Source: an uncultured Dialister sp. (GTDB taxonomy: Bacteria; Bacillota; Negativicutes; Veillonellales; Dialisteraceae). Taken from it: DNA of 19,339 bases. The DNA is taken from positions 1 to 19,339 of the forward strand of contig CAKQBK010000051.1 of assembly GCA_934216155.1 (NCBI GenBank), given 5' to 3'. Position numbers and translations under genes: made by a program. A model generated the notes under the pieces. That model was not told where the DNA came from. It did no database searches and saw only the letters and a program-made list of their open reading frames with translations. Below are positions 13,307 through 19,339 of the stretch, one piece after another. Within the stretch, counting starts at the first letter, position 1. Every line of letters begins with the position of its first letter.

Positions 13307-15967
13307 ATGGCAGATGTAAAAGACCAGGACTTGGGCAAGTACGACCCCAGTCAAATTGAACAGAAATGGTATCAGTATTGGGAAGATCATGGGGTATTCC
13401 ATGATGAACCGGATTCGGAAAAGGAACCATACAGCATCGTGCTGCCGCCGCCGAATGTAACCGGTCAGCTGCACATGGGCCATGCTCTGGATAACACCCT
13501 TCAGGATATTCTGATTCGTTACAAGAGAATGCAGGGCTACAATGTACTGTGGTTGCCTGGCAAGGACCATGCTGGTATTGCAACCCAGGTTAAGGTAGAA
13601 AAGCAGATTGCTGAAGAAGGTCTGAACAAGTACGATTTGGGTCGTGAAAAATTCCTGGACCGTGTATGGCAGTGGAAAGAAAAATACGGCAACCGTATTG
13701 GACTGCAGATTCGCCGTCTGGGCTCTTCCTGCGACTGGTCCCGTGAACGTTTCACCATGGATGACATTTGCGCTCGCGCCGTTCGCGAAGTATTTGTTTC
13801 CTTGTACGAAAAAGGCCTGATTTACCAGGGATTCCGTATCACCAACTGGTGTCCTCGTTGCCAGACCGCTCTGTCTGATATCGAAGTAGAACACGAAGAC
13901 GAAGTGGGACATCTTTGGTATTTCAATTACCCGATTGCTGGGGAAGAAGGAAAATACATCCAGATTGCTACCACCCGTCCAGAAACCATCCCAGGCGATA
14001 CAGCCGTAGCTGTCAATCCAGAAGATGACCGTTACAAAGACCTGGTAGGCAAGAAGGTCGCTCTTCCTGGTACTGACCGCCTGATTCCGATCATTGCTGA
14101 TGAATACGTAGACATGGCGTATGGTACTGGCTGCGTAAAGATTACCCCGGCTCATGACCCGAATGACTTTGAAGTGGGCCAGAGACATGATCTGGAAACC
14201 ATTGTGATCATGAACAAAGATGGCACAATGAATGAAAAAGCAGGCAAATACTGCGGCATGGATCGCTATGCATGCAGAAAAGCCATCGTAGCAGACCTGA
14301 AAGAAGCAGGCCTTCTGGTGAAGATTGAAGAAACCAAACATGCGGTAGGCCATTGCTCTCGCTGCAAGACTATCGTTGAACCGATGACCACCAAGCAGTG
14401 GTTCGTCAAGATGAAACCGCTCGCTGGTCCGGCTATGGAAGCTGTCACTTCCGGACAGACCAAGTTCGTACCAGAACGTTTCTCCAAGACCTACATCCAG
14501 TGGCTGTCCAACATCCACGATTGGTGTATTTCCCGTCAGCTCTGGTGGGGCCATCGTATCCCGGTTTGGTACTGCGATGACTGCGGTGCTACCAGTGCTT
14601 CCCGCACAGATTTGACAGAATGCCCGAAGTGCCATAGCAAGCACATCCATCAGGACCCAGATGTATTGGATACCTGGTTCTCCTCTGCTCTGTGGCCATT
14701 CTCCACTATGGGCTGGCCGGATCAGACTCCAACCTTGAAACAGTGGTACCCGACATCCACCATGGTGACCGGCTACGACATCATTTTCTTCTGGGTCGCT
14801 CGTATGATGTTCATGTCCATGGAATTCATGCATGAAATTCCATTCAAATATGTCTTCATTCACGGCTTGGTTCGTGATTCCCAGGGCAGAAAGATGTCCA
14901 AGTCCCTTGGCAATGGCATCGATCCATTGGAAGTTATTGAGAAATACGGCGCCGATGCCTTGCGTTTCACTCTCGTTACCGGCAACACCCCAGGCAACGA
15001 TATGCGTTTCTACTATGAACGTGTAGAAGGAAATAGAAACTTCGCCAACAAACTGTGGAATGCCACCAAGTTCACCTTGATGAATCTGGATGACTACGAT
15101 AAAGATTTCGTACCGACCGCTGACCAGCTGACCCTGGCAGATAAGTGGATCCTGGACCGCCTGGCTGCTACCGAAGATTATGTAGGTACCAACCTGGATA
15201 AATACGAACTGGGCGAAGCAGCTGATTCCATTTACAACTTCGCATGGAACTATTTCTGCGACTGGTACATTGAAACCGCCAAAGCTCGTCTCTACGGTGA
15301 ACACAACACAGACCGCAAAGTGACCCAGTACGTGCTGGTTTACACATTGACTCGCATGTTGGCTCTGCTCCATCCATTCATGCCATTCATCACCGAACAC
15401 CTCTGGCAGCACCTGCCACATGAAGGGGAAACCCTGGCAAGAGCTCCATGGCCGAAAGCGGATGACGCTCTCCGCTTCCCGACCGAAGCAGAACAGTTTG
15501 ACCGCATCATGGATGCCATCAAAGCCATCAGAAATATGCGCGCTGAAGCAGGAGTTACTCCGAACAAAGCCTGCCACATCCAGATCGCTGTTCTTCGCGA
15601 CGACCTGAAAGCATGCTTGGAAAACAACAAAGAATACTTTGAAAAACTGGGCCATGTAGAAGAAATGAAACTGCTCGCTGCCGATGCAGACAAACCAGAA
15701 AACGCCAATGCAGCTGTAGTAGCAGGTCTCGAAGTCTACCTGGAACTGAAAGGCCTCATCGATACCGCCAAGGAAATCGAAAAGATTCAGAAAGCCAAAG
15801 CCGCTTTGGAAAAAGACATGGCACGCACCTCTGGCAAGCTGAACAACCAGGGGTTCCTGGCTAAGGCACCAGAAGCAGTCGTTGCTAAGGAAAAAGAAAA
15901 ACTGGCTGGCTTTGAAGAAAAGATGAAATCTTTGGATGAACGCCTGGCTTTCCTGAAGCAATTATAA
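13307..15967 (+). CDS. valS: Valyl-tRNA synthetase
   Basis: It charges tRNA-Val in the cytosol and edits mischarged Thr-tRNA. The 886-residue class I enzyme has the HIGH-type motif HMGH (56-59) after PPPNVTGQL. The editing domain has ATTRPET near 220-226 and AYGTGCVKITPAHDPNDFEVG. The second class I motif is KMSKS (529-533). A Cys-rich segment (CDDCGATSASRTDLTECPKCH) lies near 424-444. The C-terminal coiled coil covers about 815-886, as usual for ValRS. ATG at 13307 is chosen because TAGGAG (13292-13297) lies nine bases upstream; a TTG at 13298 would touch the binding site. A valine T-box governs expression. The gene contains no TTA, CTA or TCA codon except TTA as its last sense codon. Confidence 0.98.
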   Translation: MADVKDQDLGKYDPSQIEQKWYQYWEDHGVFHDEPDSEKEPYSIVLPPPNVTGQLHMGHALDNTLQDILIRYKRMQGYNVLWLPGKDHAGIATQVKVEKQIAEEGLNKYDLGREKFLDRVWQWKEKYGNRIGLQIRRLGSSCDWSRERFTMDDICARAVREVFVSLYEKGLIYQGFRITNWCPRCQTALSDIEVEHEDEVGHLWYFNYPIAGEEGKYIQIATTRPETIPGDTAVAVNPEDDRYKDLVGKKVALPGTDRLIPIIADEYVDMAYGTGCVKITPAHDPNDFEVGQRHDLETIVIMNKDGTMNEKAGKYCGMDRYACRKAIVADLKEAGLLVKIEETKHAVGHCSRCKTIVEPMTTKQWFVKMKPLAGPAMEAVTSGQTKFVPERFSKTYIQWLSNIHDWCISRQLWWGHRIPVWYCDDCGATSASRTDLTECPKCHSKHIHQDPDVLDTWFSSALWPFSTMGWPDQTPTLKQWYPTSTMVTGYDIIFFWVARMMFMSMEFMHEIPFKYVFIHGLVRDSQGRKMSKSLGNGIDPLEVIEKYGADALRFTLVTGNTPGNDMRFYYERVEGNRNFANKLWNATKFTLMNLDDYDKDFVPTADQLTLADKWILDRLAATEDYVGTNLDKYELGEAADSIYNFAWNYFCDWYIETAKARLYGEHNTDRKVTQYVLVYTLTRMLALLHPFMPFITEHLWQHLPHEGETLARAPWPKADDALRFPTEAEQFDRIMDAIKAIRNMRAEAGVTPNKACHIQIAVLRDDLKACLENNKEYFEKLGHVEEMKLLAADADKPENANAAVVAGLEVYLELKGLIDTAKEIEKIQKAKAALEKDMARTSGKLNNQGFLAKAPEAVVAKEKEKLAGFEEKMKSLDERLAFLKQL

Positions 15968-16582
15968 TTAGGGATTAGTATCTAGGCCCTAGGGATTAGG
16001 AAATATGTTGAATAAGCGGTAAATCTCGTTCCCCCTTGGAGAAGGGGGATAGGGGGATAGATGCTCCTAGCGGTATGAAAAGTGATGTTAATATGATGTA
16101 ACAAGTGCTGGCTATACCGTAAAAGGAAATGCTGTTAAGCTAAGCGAAATACGTGATGATTTCTTTCGTGGATAAGGTTCGCAAGGTTCTAAGGGTACTC
16201 AAGGTTCTAAGGGACTCCGAATGAGATGATAACGCTAGCGTCTATCGTCTCATTCGAGAACCCTGAGAACCCTTTGTACCTTTAGAACCTTATGAACCTT
16301 GTACTCGATAACGGAATCCTACCTGCTAACACAAATTCTTGACTTAATGGCATTGTCGCAAAGGGAAAATATGGTTCTAACGAACCATTCTATCCCCGGC
16401 TTTGCCGCCCCTTCTCCAAGGGGCTACACGCTAGTGCAATTACCACATACAATTAGTTTGATATGCTGAGGGTATGTGGGACATTATCCTAATCCCTAAT
16501 CCCCAATCCCTAGCTACTAAATAAAATAAACAACAAAAGCGTCTCACTTCGGTGAGCGCTATTGTCATGTAAGGAGACAACT
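15968..16582. other. Intergenic region valS-folC: nested palindromes
   Basis: No gene is seen. TAGGGATTAGTATCTAGG-type sequence just after valS is mirrored by CCTAATCCCTAATCCCC and CCCTAGCTACTAAA near 16487-16516. CCCCCTTGGAGAAGGGGG (about 16031-16048) is mirrored by CCCCTTCTCCAAGGGG (about 16409-16424). Inside sits the 227-bp element 16128-16354. ATGGTTC-TAAC-GAACCAT (about 16371-16388) is a further hairpin. AAGGAG at 16571-16576 serves folC. No T-tailed terminator for valS was recognised. Confidence 0.8.
16128..16354 (-). repeat. 227-bp palindromic element, copy 2 (inverted relative to copy 1)
   Basis: The outer word AATGCTGTTAAGCTAAG (16128-16144) is mirrored by CTTGACTTAATGGCATT (16338-16354). 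Inside are five 9-mers (16174-16218), GAATG (16219-16223), the palindrome ACGCTAGCGT (16232-16241), CATTC (16251-16255) and five 9-mers (16256-16300). Read as reverse complement, the spacers match copy 1: AGAAATCATCACGTATTTCG lies on the left, and GGAATCCTACCTGCTAACAC on the right as read on the + strand. Total length and core offsets equal those of copy 1. Confidence 0.9.
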
Positions 16583-17908
16583 ATGAATTACGAAGAATCC
16601 ATTGCCTATCTGGAACAGGCTGCCTCTTTTGGTATCAAACCAGGACTGGAACGTATCCAGGCCATTCTTGCCAAACTGGACCATCCGGAAACCGCTTACA
16701 AAGTGATTCACGTCACTGGGACCAACGGCAAAGGCAGTGTAGTGGCTATGATTTCCAGTGTACTGGAAAATGCGACTCTGAAAGTGGGTCGCTACGTATC
16801 GCCTCATTTGATTGATTACACCGAACGTATTCACGTAGGTGGTCATGATATTTCCAAAGAAGACTTTGCCAACGCCGCTACGGTCATTCGCGAAGCCGCA
16901 GAAGCCTGCATCGCCGAAGGCGTAGAAGCACCGACAGAATTTGAATTGCTGACTGCTATGGCTTTCTGGTATTTCCGTGAACAGAAAGTAGACTATGCCG
17001 TCATGGAAGTCGGCATGGGCGGTCTCTATGACTCCACCAACGTGATGGTACCAGTGGTATCTGTCATCACCAACGTAGCCATGGACCATGAAAAATACTT
17101 GGGCAAAAACCTGGAAGAAATTGCGCACCAAAAAGCGGGCATCATTAAAGAAGGTGTGCCGGTGGTTACCGCAGCGCAGCACGTACCGCTGAAACAGCTC
17201 AAAAAAGAAGCCCACGAAAAGAAAGCCCGTATCTATTTCTATGGCCGCGACTTTGAAATCGACAGCCGTAGCAAGTACGGACCGGGCCAGGTAGTGGTCG
17301 TAAAGAGAAAAGACATGCCAAAAGAATTGGAAAAAAGCCTGCTCTTTGTTCCATTCGTTGGTGCCCATCAGGCAGTCAATGCAGCAGTTGCTACCATGGC
17401 CCTGTCCCTCATTATGAAACAGGACGACCGGGTCAATGAAAACGACCTCCGTGAAGGCCTCGCTAGAGCTACCTGGAAAGGTCGCTTTGAAATCCATACC
17501 ATCGGCGGCGTGCCATACGTTATGGACGGTGCTCACAACCCGGCTGGTGCGGAAGCTCTGAAAGAAGCCATCGAAGAACAGTACCCAGACAAACGGCGCG
17601 TGCTGGTCTTTACCTCTCTGGAAGACAAAGACACCGAAACGGTCATTCAGCTTCTGATTCGCAAAGGCGACGTGGCTTTCCTCTGCCCGGCTCCTACACC
17701 GAGATCCAGAAAACCAGAAGACATTGCTAAGATGATCGATGAACAGAAAATCGCAGCAGAACTTCACACCGAAACCTCCGTTACCGATGCCCTGGAAGAT
17801 GCATCCAAAGCGGCTGGTGACAAAGACGTGGTTCTCATCTGCGGCTCCCTCTACATCCTGGGCGATGCGATGAAATGGATCGCTGAAAAAGAAACTGTTA
17901 ACAGTTAG
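16583..17908 (+). CDS. folC: Folylpolyglutamate synthase / dihydrofolate synthase
   Basis: This 441-residue cytosolic Mur-ligase-family enzyme adds glutamate to folates and, in bifunctional forms, makes dihydrofolate from dihydropteroate. Visible motifs are the P-loop VTGTNGKGSV (44-53), YVSPHLIDYTERI, VMEVGMGGLYDSTN (the usual form is closer to GLGGRLDATN), NVAMDHEKYLG, IAHQKAGIIKEGVPVV and DGAHNPAG (315-322). The start at 16583 has AAGGAG six bases upstream; a longer frame from TTG 16562 runs through this binding site. No folP or folK gene is adjacent, so bifunctionality is not settled. The first ~395 codons contain no TTA, CTA or TCA. A strong terminator follows. Confidence 0.95.
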   Translation: MNYEESIAYLEQAASFGIKPGLERIQAILAKLDHPETAYKVIHVTGTNGKGSVVAMISSVLENATLKVGRYVSPHLIDYTERIHVGGHDISKEDFANAATVIREAAEACIAEGVEAPTEFELLTAMAFWYFREQKVDYAVMEVGMGGLYDSTNVMVPVVSVITNVAMDHEKYLGKNLEEIAHQKAGIIKEGVPVVTAAQHVPLKQLKKEAHEKKARIYFYGRDFEIDSRSKYGPGQVVVVKRKDMPKELEKSLLFVPFVGAHQAVNAAVATMALSLIMKQDDRVNENDLREGLARATWKGRFEIHTIGGVPYVMDGAHNPAGAEALKEAIEEQYPDKRRVLVFTSLEDKDTETVIQLLIRKGDVAFLCPAPTPRSRKPEDIAKMIDEQKIAAELHTETSVTDALEDASKAAGDKDVVLICGSLYILGDAMKWIAEKETVNS

Positions 17909-17929
17909 TAGTTTACAGTAGGCAATACG

Positions 17930-17978
17930 AAAAAAGACGGTTTTGCTAGAGTTTTGATTTCTAGCAAAATCGTCTTTT
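17930..17978 (+). terminator. Rho-independent terminator after folC
   Basis: AAAAAAGACGGTTTTGCTAGA pairs with TCTAGCAAAATCGTCTTTTT across a short loop, with one G-T mismatch or wobble. It ends in a T run, and the A-rich 5' side would also permit termination on the other strand. Confidence 0.92.
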
Positions 17979-18002
17979 TATATTATAATGATGATAGACT
18001 AC

Positions 18003-18111
18003 AAGGTGCAAAAGGTTCTAAAGGTTCTCACGGTACTCGAAGGTGCCAATAGACGCTAGCGTTATCATTGCATTCGGGAAACCTGAGTAACTTGAGTACC
18101 CTGAGAACCTT
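18003..18111. repeat. 9-mer palindrome module, copy B6
   Basis: Four 9-mers (18003-18038), GAAGG in place of GAATG, ACGCTAGCGT (18053-18062), CATTC (18071-18075) and four 9-mers (18076-18111) are present. The sequence after it (AGCAGAATATATCGTATATTTC, from 18118) is a degenerate version of the spacer in the 227-bp element. It sits 9 bp closer to the core than in copy 1, that is, one 9-mer fewer. On the left the outer arm is absent; the folC terminator lies there. Confidence 0.88.
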
Positions 18112-18173
18112 TGTCTCAGCAGAATATATCGTATATTTCAATTCAAGGTATTGCGCTGAAAGGAGTTCTCAAC

Positions 18174-18911
18174 ATGACCGATTTGGAAAAATTACAAGAA
18201 ATGATTCAGACCCACCATCGCATTGTTTTCTTCGGTGGGGCGGGGGTATCCACCGAATCCAACATCCCCGATTTCCGAGGCGAGCATGGGCTGTATAAAC
18301 AGAAAACCAATCTCCCCTGGACACCAGAAGAAATGCTGTCCCACCATTTCTATGAAGAACACCCGGTGGAATTTTTCACCATGTACAAACGCTTTACCGA
18401 AGCCATGATGAAAGCCAAGCCCAATCGCGCCCACTATGCCTTAGCGAAATTAGAAAAACAGGGAAAACTCTCCGCTGTCATTACCCAAAACATCGACGGC
18501 CTCCACCAACGCGCTGGTAGCCAAAACGTACTTGAACTCCACGGCACGGTTTTGACCAATACCTGTGAAAACTGTTTTGCATCCTACGATGTAGAGACCT
18601 TCCTTTCCCTCTGTCAGCCCGTACCCCACTGTCCCCATTGCGGCGGCATCATCAAACCCGATGTGGTTCTCTACGAAGAATCTCTGGACAATCAAACCAT
18701 CGAAAATGCCATTTATGAAATAGCAAAGGCAGACATGCTTATCATCGGCGGCACCAGCCTGGTAGTCTATCCTGCCGCAGGTTTTATTTCCTATTTCCGA
18801 GGAGATGCCTTGGTGATGATCAATAAAGACCAGACCCCTAAAGATAATGCTTGTAACCTGGTATTTCATGATAGCGTAGGCCGGGTGCTGGAAAAGGTGG
18901 TCGGCACATAA
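18174..18911 (+). CDS. cobB: Sir2-family NAD-dependent protein deacylase
   Basis: This 245-residue sirtuin uses NAD to remove acyl groups from lysines, for example acetyl from acetyl-CoA synthetase in other bacteria. It has GAGVSTESNIPDFRG (22-36), TQNID (104-108), catalytic His123 in LHG, zinc cysteines 131, 134, 153 and 156 (CENC and CPHC), KPDVVLYEE (161-169) and GGTSLVVYP (192-200). Everything needed for activity is present and there is no extra domain. ATG 18174 is chosen because AAAGGAG lies eight bases upstream. A longer frame from 18111 would translate repeat sequence. The stop is 12 bases before the next start, so the two genes probably form an operon. The gene symbol follows general usage for bacterial sirtuins. 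Confidence 0.95.
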   Translation: MTDLEKLQEMIQTHHRIVFFGGAGVSTESNIPDFRGEHGLYKQKTNLPWTPEEMLSHHFYEEHPVEFFTMYKRFTEAMMKAKPNRAHYALAKLEKQGKLSAVITQNIDGLHQRAGSQNVLELHGTVLTNTCENCFASYDVETFLSLCQPVPHCPHCGGIIKPDVVLYEESLDNQTIENAIYEIAKADMLIIGGTSLVVYPAAGFISYFRGDALVMINKDQTPKDNACNLVFHDSVGRVLEKVVGT

Positions 18912-18923
18912 GGAGTGACACCT

Positions 18924-19208
18924 ATGGGTAGCTTTGTCTATATTTTATCCAATGAAAATCGGTCTACCTTGTATATCGGTGTCACCAGCAATTTACAGAA
19001 AAGACTGTATGAGCATAAAAATGAAGTGGTTGATGGCTTTACCAAGACATACCACGTGCATGCTCTGGTGTATGTGGAACGATATGAACACATGGAAGAG
19101 GCCATTGCCAGGGAAAAGCAACTGAAGAAATGGAGCCGGAAGAAGAAAGAAATATTGATTGGTCGTGCTAATCCGACGTGGAAAGACTTGTCAAAGGGAT
19201 GGAGTTAA
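18924..19208 (+). CDS. Small GIY-YIG domain protein
   Basis: The 94-residue single-domain protein belongs to the GIY-YIG nuclease superfamily, of the common short type often mislabelled as excinuclease subunit. FVYIL (4-8) and LYIGVT (16-21) form the two name motifs. Arg27 and His31 in KRLYEHK and Glu64 in EEAIAREKQLKKW are the expected catalytic positions. The C-terminal NPTWKDL is typical of this subgroup. AAGGAG overlaps the sirtuin stop codon and lies about eight bases before ATG 18924. A GTG at 18915 would be too close to it. The cellular role of the subgroup is not established. Confidence 0.9.
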   Translation: MGSFVYILSNENRSTLYIGVTSNLQKRLYEHKNEVVDGFTKTYHVHALVYVERYEHMEEAIAREKQLKKWSRKKKEILIGRANPTWKDLSKGWS

Positions 19209-19339
19209 AGATGTTTGAGTTGACAGTGCGTGCTGCGTGGCAATTAGCATAATAGCGATATGTATATAGTGGCTGCTCGTTAATACACTTTTCTAAAAAC
19301 AACATCTGCTCCCAAATCGGAGCAAAAATTGGCCCATTT
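19209..19339. other. End of window, no gene seen
   Basis: Only a weak hairpin GCTCC-CAAATC-GGAGC (about 19308-19323) without a T run was noticed. No start or terminator can be supported. Confidence 0.5.

Noticed and set aside
13304..15961. 885-codon open frame on the minus strand opposite valS (and similar frames opposite proS and folC)
   Set aside because: It is in codon register with the real gene and exists because the sense gene lacks TTA, CTA and TCA codons. The translation has no family features and no ribosome binding site.
18111..18173. Upstream extension of the sirtuin by 21 residues
   Set aside because: The extension translates palindrome-derived DNA, while AAAGGAG sits correctly before ATG 18174, which matches the normal N-terminus of the family.
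18174..19208. Sirtuin plus nuclease as an anti-phage defence pair
   Set aside because: The sirtuin is a compact canonical deacylase with zinc ribbon and no effector or sensor domain, and the GIY-YIG protein is of a widespread small type. Nothing else in the context suggests defence.

Overview
The window looks like chromosomal DNA from a diderm Firmicute (class Negativicutes). Evidence for this is a Firmicutes-type T-box leader in front of valS and stand-alone RecD2 and ComF genes, found next to a complete TonB-dependent outer-membrane receptor with a signal peptide, which needs an outer membrane. The genus cannot be fixed from sequence reading alone. All eleven intact genes and the one gene relic read on the + strand.

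Layout. Positions 1-423 hold the decayed C-terminal part of an IS4-type transposase. Positions 727-5779 form a metal or cofactor uptake region: a FecCD/BtuC-type permease, its ATPase (1-nt overlap), a cysteine-rich CGGC-domain protein and a TonB-dependent receptor. No substrate-binding protein, TonB or ExbBD lies in the window. Positions 6527-12192 hold proS (TTG start), a small AroQ-type chorismate mutase, recD2 and a ComF-like phosphoribosyltransferase. Positions 12813-15967 hold a promoter, a valine T-box (specifier GTC) and valS. Positions 16583-17908 are folC with a strong terminator. Positions 18174-19208 are a canonical sirtuin followed by a small GIY-YIG protein, probably translationally linked.

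The striking part is between the genes. Most intergenic spaces are filled by modular, nested, imperfect palindromes. The central module (six copies, some partial) has the form [AGGTTNCTC]n - GAATG - ~9 nt - ACGCTAGCGT - ~8 nt - CATTC - [GAGNAACCT]n. Its arms are runs of 9-mers, usually five per arm, ranging from about two to nine. In two places this module sits inside a 227-bp element with the same outer arms. The two copies are in opposite orientation, and their core-to-end distances match exactly (108.5 and 117.5 bp). In a third place (12194-12804) the same 9-mer arms enclose other inverted modules, giving a roughly 600-bp nested palindrome between comF and the valS promoter. A ~122-bp direct repeat, a 71-bp tandem repeat around the chorismate mutase gene and a palindrome inside the valS leader belong to the same landscape. 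I know of no named family with this architecture. It may be a non-autonomous REP/MITE-like system, but no mobilising enzyme is visible here.

Two gene-level features also stand out. The receptor gene has host-like ends and a much more AT-rich barrel-coding middle. proS, valS, folC and the chorismate mutase gene almost completely avoid the codons TTA, CTA and TCA.
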